This document shows, piece after piece, positions 50,101 through 57,383 of a stretch of 59,198 nucleotides of DNA (position 1 is its first letter; the number at the start of each line of letters is the position of its first letter). Made by a program: the position numbers and the translations under genes. The notes beneath the pieces are model-generated. The model worked only from the letters and a program-made list of their open reading frames with translations. It ran no database searches and was not told where the DNA came from. This DNA comes from a virus. The stretch lies in IMG/VR virus record IMGVR_UViG_3300028854_000024, positions 1 to 59,198 of that record. One strand, given 5' to 3'.

Positions 50101-51193
50101 GGGTGGTTTAATTAGGACGAAAGGCGAGAAGAAGGCCACATACAAAGAACAAGCAAACTACGGAACAATGTTTAGCAAGAGTTTGCCGGGGAACATTGAG
50201 GTTCGTTACTACCCACATTATTCAACACAGCTGCACGGGCAGAACAACTATAGAAGCCAACAGGGTTCTTTGATGATTGACATGCACAAGTGGGATGGTA
50301 ATCTCGAATCTATGCATCAACTCCGTCACACCCTTAAGGATATGGGATTAGATCACCGCTTATCCAATCATGATGATATTGAGTGTTTGTACCTCACTCG
50401 CTCCATTTTTCATAATAAGGGAGACGTCTCTAATGCAAAAAAATGGAAAAAAGTAACAGCTATGGAGAATGGCCCCGACAAAATAAAGGCGCTAAAAGAA
50501 CTAGCTACAGAGGTATACGGAAAGTCTCCAGATGAATTGAAGAATTACAACCCAATGCCGCAGTGGGATGATAACACTGGATATCATTATTTCTTGAATC
50601 CTTGGGTTCTTGACCATCTCCAAGAGTCGGATACAGTTCCAATAACGTCGCACGGTATTACTGGTAGTAATGATTCTGATATTGATGCTGTAACAAACAT
50701 GGTTAATTTGGGTATGCTATCCACTGAGGCTAGGCACCAGATGGGATTCAAGGTTGATGGTATGAGTTCCACCACAGATCAATCTAGCGGTGGTGCAGCA
50801 TACGTATTTAATAATCTGCAGAACGGTAGTAAATGTGTTCCAAAAGGACAAGAATTAGAAAACGCTAGCAGCGGAAGTTCTAATGGGTTTATATTCCGCC
50901 CCGAGCTGCTAGCTCGTACCGACACCCTAGCCTATTCCAATGACAATTACGGTGCGACGTTTGAAGCAGGCAGTGGATATAGCGGATACACTAAAACTGA
51001 GAACCGTATAGGTGCTATGGATTATGTTAAGAATGGTTCACATGTTCATGAGTTGAACTTTAAAAACCGTATTAGTCTTTACAAATGGCTGTTGGGACCA
51101 AAGGGAACATCAACCTTCAAGAAGAAGCTTAAGGCAGTAATAAAGAAACACAAACCCCACATGCTTAATCACACTACCTTTTTAGGCGTGTAA
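47156..51193 (+). CDS. Giant polyvalent-type protein with kinase-like domain, 1345 residues
   Basis: Near the N-terminus are a YYKIVNGKMVHVDSY segment and a beta-barrel-like part (YGDQVFVRYSH...GVVVGI). Residues about 457-640 look like a PI3/4-kinase or HipA-type kinase: GFGGIHTKY loop, YLFKPYL with the ATP-site Lys, catalytic loop DWLLGNNDAHQEQF and metal-binding IGVDKGQAFKF. The Asn usual after the catalytic His is Gln here. The C-terminal 300 residues hold another unknown domain (SSGGAAYVFNNL, FIFRPELLARTD). Such multi-domain proteins are often packaged and injected. No ribosome site precedes the ATG; later in-frame ATG codons at 47207 and 47269 are possible. Confidence 0.65.
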   Translation: MIKSNQFDIYSPNEIKEMDKATLHDTPLGQAAFVVLPMKKAFVHSYYKIVNGKMVHVDSYHNKVTKKPEELTEQYYKENGLTPASTGHLGIHPKVMKPGQPLSSVNEHYTSYQYGDQVFVRYSHMHDQQFLVGVVVGIRDDVSHAGLLINVQLQNGKVESYKPKSLMHIRKGDAENRQDEKEDHNTDEKGQPVHYKHLNDVQLGQFYDLQHLWFKLQRTSEIFAFQNNKDQFVNADGTYPKNKSDMTKEQKALLESLNPIAVVPFKLLVEQVSASGYSDGTHYKAMQNLLNDLKTLKEQGAPDVPFPKYHKKKSKKEPFIMPEAWYKNSFPLQTTDEKIDEDELDSLMAEIKKETGSTPSVPKPQKNVWGADLNYTEVANVHGSVIHDTTDQIFKYPQPAVPAPAAQMVPPPPKDKPAAPKKTGPSFTIPEDKINPEAKKTPTPAPESIDEDDIANLFSDPKKFKVMGTADNFGFGGIHTKYILDPGDGHQYLFKPYLAEEPQRAWADIIACKVAQATGLPTAEFGSKPITVKIPSGSGGHYAGSNAVGSVQRVMPNVKHKDIGHLIKKGWASVPKEIIERFQQEHVVDWLLGNNDAHQEQFVVLNDGKIIGVDKGQAFKFYKQDKLDLTYDPNVNHKKLAQIYNLMLEAAKAGDIKLDWAPVQNFIEHNMKNLTPLAWTKMLFPYAAHSAAWGNKQHDFVNLGVQRKEDLLKDFKKLYASAGIATEYDAKHGSYSQAEQEELPASETHQPDAFQNIDATFHAHVVDAKASGKAIMLGGGDIEDMNMLFTTYDWKDGNKGLTASGKVLAGSEAKILGWFDTVVDQQVEYIHQLGPLPKDTAGDIVISAAKTVNNHCKNGGKNPDGNPNETKMNEFAKMFQGLDKFDPNEPLLDIGDLAMKFQSTNINKDNFNNPIALSLDVANHYHQIATHVMQAVKTGGKTASKMYGKWAGKDGYDVKSTSVSKTNKPWASFPKFEYDPATGGLIRTKGEKKATYKEQANYGTMFSKSLPGNIEVRYYPHYSTQLHGQNNYRSQQGSLMIDMHKWDGNLESMHQLRHTLKDMGLDHRLSNHDDIECLYLTRSIFHNKGDVSNAKKWKKVTAMENGPDKIKALKELATEVYGKSPDELKNYNPMPQWDDNTGYHYFLNPWVLDHLQESDTVPITSHGITGSNDSDIDAVTNMVNLGMLSTEARHQMGFKVDGMSSTTDQSSGGAAYVFNNLQNGSKCVPKGQELENASSGSSNGFIFRPELLARTDTLAYSNDNYGATFEAGSGYSGYTKTENRIGAMDYVKNGSHVHELNFKNRISLYKWLLGPKGTSTFKKKLKAVIKKHKPHMLNHTTFLGV

Positions 51194-51207
51194 GGCTGGT
51201 TATGTAG

Positions 51208-51654
51208 ATGAATTTAGAAAAATTGCAGACAGCATTAGATCAATTGATTGAATCAGAAGTTGGCGCTGAGCTACTCTTCAATGCGCAAGAAGAAGTCGGA
51301 GCAATCGCTGTAATGGTGGTTGTTCCGGAACTGTCAGATGTGCATTACGTTCTTCTAAAGCCGTCTTCAGAACTCCCGTATGAGCCAATCAGATCATTCA
51401 CCCTATATGATTTCATGATCGAAAAAGCCAAGAAACGTGTAATTTTGCGGTCTGATTCTGGAACAATATATGTAGTTCGCCCTATTCAATCTGATGAAGC
51501 AAGAAATATGTTTACCTTTCATAGCCTAGATGAGCAACTTTATAAGGAAATTAAAGACAGTTTGACACCACAACCAACATGGGCTGAACTACATGTTAAT
51601 GATGAACATAAAACAGGTAAAGAGGCTCTAGAAGCATCTGACGAGTCAATTTAG
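51208..51654 (+). CDS. Hypothetical protein, 148 residues
   Basis: Not recognised. It is an acidic alpha/beta protein (AIAVMVVVPELSDVHYVLLKP, KKRVILRSDSGTIYVV). It ends just before the strong promoter at 51655 and is probably the last gene of the giant-protein group. Confidence 0.55.
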   Translation: MNLEKLQTALDQLIESEVGAELLFNAQEEVGAIAVMVVVPELSDVHYVLLKPSSELPYEPIRSFTLYDFMIEKAKKRVILRSDSGTIYVVRPIQSDEARNMFTFHSLDEQLYKEIKDSLTPQPTWAELHVNDEHKTGKEALEASDESI

Positions 51655-51740
51655 TTGCCTTTCTACCTATCACAAGTGATAATGCGAGTGAGGGGTATTG
51701 TTCGTGTAATACACGACCGTCCTTTGAGATGCACCCTCAC
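51655..51740 (+). promoter_or_regulatory. Sigma70-like promoter with 5'-end stem-loop
   Basis: TTGCCT (51655-51660) and GATAAT (51678-51683) are exactly 17 bases apart. The expected start near 51690 coincides with GTGAGGG (51688-51694), which pairs with CCCTCAC (51734-51740). An inner hairpin TCGTGT-AAT-ACACGA lies at 51702-51716. A message beginning with a stem would be protected from decay, fitting a strongly expressed virion gene at 51761. Confidence 0.6.
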
Positions 51741-51760
51741 AAGATTTGGAGGATTTCAAT

Positions 51761-52765
51761 ATGCAGCTTTATTTAACAATTCCGGGTATCAAGAGACAGT
51801 CGATTATCATCTCTGATACCGCTACGCTTACGGATTTCGCTCGTGAGGCATTTGACAAGACTGGTGCAAGACTGTTTCAAGGATTTGGACTTACTAATAA
51901 AGTTGGTGCTCAGCCCAACCCAGTTCTTCCAGTTGAATCAGCAATTTCCAATCTAACCGTGGTCAGTCCTACCGGCCCGATATCTGCTGGTGGTGTCGCT
52001 CTCGGTTTCGCTGGAAGTGGATATCAGATAGGTGATGTTCTGACGCTGAATCAGTCTCCAACGGCACTTGATAAGAACTACGACGGTGCAGCCTATACAA
52101 ATACCGACAATGCAACCGTCACTGTGGCTTCTATCGCCACTGTTAATGGTGTGGCTGGCACAATTGCAACATTCACACAGACCACTAACGGTACAAACTA
52201 CAAGACGACTGATGCTGGTGGATATACTGGACAATCCATCGTTAACGGAGTTACCCAACTTCCGGGTATTACTGGTGTACCTGCAACTGGTGGACACGGA
52301 ACAGGTGCAACGTTCCTTATCACTTCTGTAACTAACTCGATTGTAACTTTCTCTGGTGCTACTAATGCTACTGGAACACTGACTGTCGGCGGAACATTCG
52401 CCGCTGGCGTCGTGTTGACTGCAACAATCGGCGGAGTTCTCGTCAGCTACACAACTCAAGCTGGTGATACAAACTTGAACGGTATTGCAGCATCGTTAGC
52501 CGCTGCAATTAATACTGCCAATGTTGGTGTTAAGGCTGTTGCCGCTTCCGCTGTAATCACTCTTACGTCAACAGGTGGATTCAACCTGACATTGACTGCT
52601 ACTGGAACCGGCGTTACAGTAACAGCTTCTGGTGGAACTCTGACTGGCGGTGTAAGAAACGATTATGCTGCACCACTAAGCAATTTTGGCATCACCGACC
52701 AAGATGAAATTCAGTGCTGGAATAACCCACTTGGCGGAACTGGACAACCACTTGGAATTTACTAA
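51761..52765 (+). CDS. Probable head decoration or abundant virion protein, 334 residues
   Basis: The protein starts with an alpha/beta part (MQLYLTIPGIKRQSIII, FAREAFDKTGARLFQGFG) and continues as a Gly/Thr-rich strand region with Ala-rich helix (GIAASLAAAINTANVG). It is encoded as a single-gene unit with a strong promoter, a GGAGG ribosome site and an intrinsic terminator, as expected for a high-copy virion protein. A decoration, tube or major appendage protein is likely; the family is not identified. Confidence 0.6.
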   Translation: MQLYLTIPGIKRQSIIISDTATLTDFAREAFDKTGARLFQGFGLTNKVGAQPNPVLPVESAISNLTVVSPTGPISAGGVALGFAGSGYQIGDVLTLNQSPTALDKNYDGAAYTNTDNATVTVASIATVNGVAGTIATFTQTTNGTNYKTTDAGGYTGQSIVNGVTQLPGITGVPATGGHGTGATFLITSVTNSIVTFSGATNATGTLTVGGTFAAGVVLTATIGGVLVSYTTQAGDTNLNGIAASLAAAINTANVGVKAVAASAVITLTSTGGFNLTLTATGTGVTVTASGGTLTGGVRNDYAAPLSNFGITDQDEIQCWNNPLGGTGQPLGIY

Positions 52766-52771
52766 TCCAAA

Positions 52772-52806
52772 ACTAAAAGCAGCGACTAATCATCGCTGCT
52801 TTTAGT
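52772..52806. terminator. Intrinsic terminator, bidirectional type
   Basis: ACTAAAAGCAGCGA pairs perfectly with its complement around a seven-base loop. The A-run on one side and T-run on the other let it work on both strands. It ends the 51761 gene. Confidence 0.85.
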
Positions 52807-52825
52807 GTGTTTACGGAGCTAAAAT

Positions 52826-53134
52826 ATGGAAAGCCAACAATATAAAAAGAATGTAACTTCGTTCATTAAGGCTGTCTTTCCAGATGGTTTACCAGAAGAA
52901 ACAAATTGCATAGCTATCACATGCAACAACGTAGAATTTAATTTGATGTTCGACCCACAAGATTTGAAAGTTGAAAACGTTGCAACGTCTAACAGACGAT
53001 ACACCAACAAGAGACCTAAATTTTCTCACGTTATTAAGACGTCGAGAAAACAGAAAGAGTTTAAAGAGCTGCTAACATCAGACGATAAGAGCTTTTTAGA
53101 TAGCTTGAGAGTCAGTGTCGATGGAACAGAATAA
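52826..53134 (+). CDS. Hypothetical protein, 102 residues
   Basis: Not recognised. It has a strand-rich middle (NCIAITCNNVEFNLMFDP) and a basic part (RKQKEFKELL). CGGAG precedes the ATG. The start lies 19 bases after the terminator, so transcription may read through or start nearby. Confidence 0.55.
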   Translation: MESQQYKKNVTSFIKAVFPDGLPEETNCIAITCNNVEFNLMFDPQDLKVENVATSNRRYTNKRPKFSHVIKTSRKQKEFKELLTSDDKSFLDSLRVSVDGTE

Positions 53135-53699
53135 AGACATTATCCCCATCATTACGTTCGAAAAGGGGAACGTGAAGGGATATTTCGAACATAGGGGTGG
53201 TAAGCTAGTTTGGATTAATCCATACTCCAATGAAAAACAGCGTCATAAACGTGTTTCTCCCGGAAGGAGTACTGATGTGCGTGTTAAAACACCTACAGCT
53301 AGACGTAGACTACCGAAGGAATATAAGACGTCGAAGAAACAAAAAATAACACCGTTATACGTTAATCACGGAACCAACGAAGAACCATTTAACTTCATTC
53401 TTCCAGTGATAATTAAGATAGTCGATACTATTAATTCTTTTGAAGATGGTGAGATTGCCAGACTTAGACAGGTTTTGTTCACATGCAAGGTGATTATCAA
53501 AGAACTTGGTTATATGGATGAAGGATTGGAATCAGTGTTTACATCGCCGGATGTAAAACCCACTCGTTTGAGTGGAACGGCAGAACGAAAGACGTCTGGG
53601 ATGTTTAAGACAGTTGACGAGCTTTCGAAGAGACCATTGAGCTCTGCTTTGAAGCACAAGCTAGAACGATTAGCTAATCACTTCGAGGATGCATTATAG
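53121..53699 (+). CDS. Hypothetical basic protein, 192 residues
   Basis: Not recognised. The first 80 residues are basic (RHKRVSPGRSTDVRVKTPTARRR), the rest helical (FILPVIIKIVDTINSFEDGEIARL). I use ATG 53121; a GTG at 53115 is in frame. It overlaps the previous gene by 14 bases. A DNA-contacting head protein is possible. Confidence 0.55.
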   Translation: MEQNKDIIPIITFEKGNVKGYFEHRGGKLVWINPYSNEKQRHKRVSPGRSTDVRVKTPTARRRLPKEYKTSKKQKITPLYVNHGTNEEPFNFILPVIIKIVDTINSFEDGEIARLRQVLFTCKVIIKELGYMDEGLESVFTSPDVKPTRLSGTAERKTSGMFKTVDELSKRPLSSALKHKLERLANHFEDAL

Positions 53700-53705
53700 G
53701 AAATT

Positions 53706-53963
53706 ATGGTAATCAACTGTACTTGTGGTGCTCCGTTATTAAAATCTTATGGTCAGACGGTGAAACTGCGCAGTAAGAGTATTCGATGGGAAGGTAGTGA
53801 TACGGCTATCGTTCAGTGTAATATGTGTCGAGGATTCAACAGTCTACCTCTTGAATTTCGTGCTAAAGGTGCTGGATTTGTCATCGAACTTGGCAACGAA
53901 GTTCGTAAATCATCTACAGAACGCCCAAGATTCATTGTAGAAATGTCTAATAAAAAACATTAA
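53706..53963 (+). CDS. Zinc-ribbon-like protein, 85 residues
   Basis: CTCGAPLL at residues 5-12 and CNMCRGFN near residue 38 form a likely zinc ribbon with strands between. It resembles phage Com-like translation regulators only in having two CxxC pairs. It ends the gene group before the capsid operon. Confidence 0.6.
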   Translation: MVINCTCGAPLLKSYGQTVKLRSKSIRWEGSDTAIVQCNMCRGFNSLPLEFRAKGAGFVIELGNEVRKSSTERPRFIVEMSNKKH

Positions 53964-54128
53964 ACATGCAACACAGTGCGATAAATAGCAATAACGATAC
54001 ACTTTAGTAGCGTAAAATAGCGCCAGAATACCAAAATCATCATTTTTTGCAGCTTGCAGCTAGACGCATTCGATTGATATTCTTAATTCAAGACAATTGA
54101 GACTCTGCTGCTTAAGTTTGTGGCTATA
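53964..54128 (+). other. Non-coding stretch upstream of the capsid operon
   Basis: No gene is visible here. The segment is AT-leaning. It ends in GGCTATAGGGAGA, where the last 11 bases equal the 3' half of the T7 RNA polymerase promoter, but the upstream half does not match. No clear sigma70 promoter is seen. Confidence 0.4.
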
Positions 54129-54177
54129 GGGAGAAAACGTACGGCACAACTGCCCGTATATGTTTTCTCCCTTTTTT
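54129..54177 (+). terminator. Hairpin with U-run before the prohead protease
   Basis: GGGAGAAAAC (54129-54138) pairs with GTTTTCTCCC (54162-54171), with an inner TACGG/CCGTA pairing, and six T follow. It has the full form of an intrinsic terminator, yet only 15 bases remain to the ATG at 54193. It may end the upstream unit or act as an attenuator. Confidence 0.75.
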
Positions 54178-54192
54178 GTTTGTGAGGATATA

Positions 54193-56406
54193 ATGGCGAA
54201 CGCGATCAAACAAGACGGTACATTCGAATTCTGGTACGAAGCTAATCTAGCTAAAGGCGAAGATGGCAAGCGCTGGATCGAAGGTATTGCTAGTACAGAC
54301 CACAAAGACTTACAAGGCGAGAAGATTAAACAGGATGGTTTGGAATTAAGCTATTTCTTGAAGCGCGGATACTTCAATGATGATCATGCAAAAGAAACGT
54401 CAGGTAAAGTCGGTATCCCAACAGAAGCACGTATCACATCTAAAGGGTTGTGGACGAAGGGATTCCTGCTTGATACACCGAGAGCGAATGGAATTTGGGA
54501 TTTGGCTGAGGGATTAAAGAAAGCTGGAGATGCCCGTAAATTGGGATTCTCTGTAGAGGGTAAGGTGTTATCTCGTGATGCCAGCGACCACACAATCATC
54601 ACCAAGGCTTGGATTAAAGATATCGCCATCACAGCATCACCCATCAATCCGAACACGTTCTTGGATATTGCAAAATCGTTTGCTTCACAGAAGTATGATG
54701 AGGTTCTTGTGTTTGGCGAAAACGAAGAAGCTATTAACAAAGGAGTTGCTGCTGACGTAACTCAAACCAAGACTACGCAGAAACCAGATACAGATACTAA
54801 GCCGGAAGGTGAAGAGAAGAAAGCCGACAATGTTTTAGAAAGAACAGAAGAGGCGACAAAGTCTCCTGTGGTTAATCAAATCGATGTGGAAGAGAAGGAT
54901 GCATTAGACGAAACCAAGAGAGCGTTGAGTGATAAGAAGCCGAAGCAGGATATGGAAAAGCAATTAGATGATGTTCCGCTGGCTAAGAAAGGCGTCGAAT
55001 CAGAACCACTATTCACAATCGAAGTTAATCAAAACGGCGATGTTGTGATTAAAGGTAAAAAAAGCACATTCAAACTTCCTAAAGAAGACCAAGCAATCGT
55101 TCCGGATATAGAAGAAGGTAAAGCGCTGAAAGGCGATGAGCAAGGGCATGAAGAGAATAAGACAATGCACTCACACGCCGAGGCAGACTCCGACAAGAAC
55201 CACAAAGAAATTGGACCAATAGTGAATGGTGTACATAGACCAACTACTGCTAAGAAATCGATTGATACGGATTTAGAAAAGGGTATTGAGATTGAACCGA
55301 AGATATCTTCATACGATCCCAGAGTCAACGATTTCAAGATTGGTCATTATGGTGAAAATAAACAAAATTACAGCCATGTAAACCAAGGAATAGATTCTGG
55401 TATCCATAATGGTATAAAGAACGGACATGGAATGAAACCTTTAGGGATGAATACTCACAAAACTGTGACCAGTTTTGCATCTCCAGAGAAAGGCATGTTA
55501 CACATATCACATACTGGATTTACTCATATTCATCCTAGTGGTGATGTTACGACTGGAACACATGTCGGAGCACTAGACAGTTCTTTGAAAGCTCCAAAAA
55601 TGCCAATTTCTCCCATAACAAAGTCTATTTCATCGATTGATAATGGATGGTTTGAAAAAAGTACGAAGTGGACAACAATTCATTCTCACGGTGGAGAAAT
55701 AAAGCTTGGGGATAAGAAGATGCCACTTCATAGTGTTACCTACGAAGACAAGGATAAGAAGCATCAAGTATCTGTTTCTGGCGATGGAGACACAGGCGCA
55801 TTTGCTGTTCTTCATGCACTTCCTAATGCTAAGGGGACGTTGGAAACGATTGGTTCAAGAATATTTGCTGATGATCCAAAGACTGGTGCAAAGGGTAAAG
55901 ACAAATGTAAGAAGTATCTTGATGGATTCGGTATCAATCACAAGTTTTTGGATAAAAACAAGCTGATTAAGAAAGCGCTCATATGTGCTGCTGATAGTAC
56001 TGAAGCTTGTGATGTGTGTAAGGAAATCATCATCAAAGGAAATATGTATATGGTAGAAGACGGCCATTCATATTGTGATGATAGCTGTATCGAAAAGGCT
56101 TTGGTTACTGGATATGCTTTCGGTGTAACTGACCAAACAGGTGGTTCAGCATTAAGGGTGGAATCATTAGAAGGTCAGCAAAAAGATTTGTCTTATGGGA
56201 AGGTGATTGCTCCCGACCTGAAGACTACTAAGGTTGAGTTTGATACAGCACGTGCTAACGGTGGTCAAACATACGTTACGCTTCGTGATGCACTAGACTT
56301 TCTCGTTAATCGTGGTATCCCTGAGGCTCAAGCCGACCGGATACTCTTATTGATGGTGAAGAATGACGGAGATATATCAGGTTTAGCTCAAAAGGTTAAG
56401 AAGTAA
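54193..56406 (+). CDS. Prohead protease with long C-terminal extension
   Basis: The 737-residue protein begins with a Caudovirales-type prohead protease (about residues 1-165): EGIASTDHKDLQGE, the likely catalytic His in YFNDDHAKE and Ser in LGFSVEGKV. Residues 190-330 are charged linker. Later parts have HISHTGFTHIHP, TIHSHGGEI and a Cys finger CDVCKEI...CDDSC. Residues 640-660 nearly repeat the capsid N-arm (GVTDQ, RVESLE). The protease cuts scaffold and capsid arms during head maturation; the extension may be a fused scaffold. ATG 54193 has a GAGGAT site; 54160 would lie in the hairpin. Confidence 0.82.
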   Translation: MANAIKQDGTFEFWYEANLAKGEDGKRWIEGIASTDHKDLQGEKIKQDGLELSYFLKRGYFNDDHAKETSGKVGIPTEARITSKGLWTKGFLLDTPRANGIWDLAEGLKKAGDARKLGFSVEGKVLSRDASDHTIITKAWIKDIAITASPINPNTFLDIAKSFASQKYDEVLVFGENEEAINKGVAADVTQTKTTQKPDTDTKPEGEEKKADNVLERTEEATKSPVVNQIDVEEKDALDETKRALSDKKPKQDMEKQLDDVPLAKKGVESEPLFTIEVNQNGDVVIKGKKSTFKLPKEDQAIVPDIEEGKALKGDEQGHEENKTMHSHAEADSDKNHKEIGPIVNGVHRPTTAKKSIDTDLEKGIEIEPKISSYDPRVNDFKIGHYGENKQNYSHVNQGIDSGIHNGIKNGHGMKPLGMNTHKTVTSFASPEKGMLHISHTGFTHIHPSGDVTTGTHVGALDSSLKAPKMPISPITKSISSIDNGWFEKSTKWTTIHSHGGEIKLGDKKMPLHSVTYEDKDKKHQVSVSGDGDTGAFAVLHALPNAKGTLETIGSRIFADDPKTGAKGKDKCKKYLDGFGINHKFLDKNKLIKKALICAADSTEACDVCKEIIIKGNMYMVEDGHSYCDDSCIEKALVTGYAFGVTDQTGGSALRVESLEGQQKDLSYGKVIAPDLKTTKVEFDTARANGGQTYVTLRDALDFLVNRGIPEAQADRILLLMVKNDGDISGLAQKVKK

Positions 56407-56454
56407 AGCGTAGTAAAAAAAATCTAATACAGCCTTAGCTGTGGGAGAACTAAT

Positions 56455-57357
56455 ATGAAATTTTGTGGCGAATGCGGTACTCAAACAAATGGCGCTGCTT
56501 GCTCAGCTTGCACATCAAAGTCGGCTGCTGGTCTTAGCTTCGAGAGTCTCGATAAGAGCTTAGCTGTTCTCGAGAATGTTTCTAAGGGTGTTCGTCCAGC
56601 TCCTGCAAAGGAAAACGATACCGACAAGCGTACGGCTAAAGAAGTTGCTGAAGACGCCAAGGAACTGCAGAAGAAATACGGCCAACATGGCGAGGGCGAA
56701 ACAGAAGAGCAGCCCAAGACCAAGAAGGGCGTTGAGGAAGTTGCCAAGAAGGGATTCCCCCTTCCAGAACAGGAAGAAGAGGAAGAGCAGGAGTTTGCTC
56801 CTCGTCGGAGGTCACGTCCAGAAGAGGAAGAGGAAGAGGAAGAGGCCCGAGAGCCTGAGTTCAAATCAGCTAGCAAGAAAAAGAAGACAAAGAAATCATT
56901 TGCCGATACGCTAGCCGAGAATTCAGAAGCTGTTTCGAAGGCCATCGACATTTCCGACTATCTTCGTGATTTTGTGTATGCAGTTTCGGAATCAACAGAT
57001 GGTTTGTCAGCTCGTGTTGAGAAGTCGTTGGCACGTCAGGCTGGTCAAGGCGAATTCAATGTGGCGCTTGCAAAGGCTATGCAGCAAGTTGGTATTTTGC
57101 TAAAGGGCTTGACTGAAAAGGTTGAATCTTTCGGTACGACACCTGCTGGGCAGCGTAAATCCGATGTCAGCGTTGTTGAGAAGAGCTTCGGTGGTAAAGA
57201 GGGAACAGAACTTAAGAAGAGCGATATTGCTGCAAAGCTTACAACTCTCATGGAAAGTGGTAACAAGAGCGTAACAGTGGCTGATGTACTTTCAGCTGAT
57301 GCTTCCGGTTTTGTTCGCCCCGAGCTTCGTGAGTTGGTTGGATTGCCAGTAGCTTAA
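56455..57357 (+). CDS. Scaffold candidate with zinc-ribbon N-terminus
   Basis: The 300-residue protein starts with CGECGTQ and CSACTSK, a zinc ribbon. Residues 60-155 are a very charged linker with runs of Glu, Arg and Lys, and the C-terminal half is helical (DYLRDFVYAVSES, FNVALAKAMQQVGILLKG). Acidic helical proteins between protease and capsid genes usually serve as scaffolds. A small ACAGC-CTTA-GCTGT hairpin and GGGAG site precede the ATG. The zinc ribbon is unusual for a scaffold. Confidence 0.65.
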   Translation: MKFCGECGTQTNGAACSACTSKSAAGLSFESLDKSLAVLENVSKGVRPAPAKENDTDKRTAKEVAEDAKELQKKYGQHGEGETEEQPKTKKGVEEVAKKGFPLPEQEEEEEQEFAPRRRSRPEEEEEEEEAREPEFKSASKKKKTKKSFADTLAENSEAVSKAIDISDYLRDFVYAVSESTDGLSARVEKSLARQAGQGEFNVALAKAMQQVGILLKGLTEKVESFGTTPAGQRKSDVSVVEKSFGGKEGTELKKSDIAAKLTTLMESGNKSVTVADVLSADASGFVRPELRELVGLPVA

Positions 57358-57383
57358 TCACTGCTGATTTTTTGGAGGATAAC

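Noticed and set aside
56481-56951. Minus-strand Ser-rich gene
   Set aside because: The Ser runs are the antisense of GAG/GAA-rich Glu runs in the scaffold candidate.
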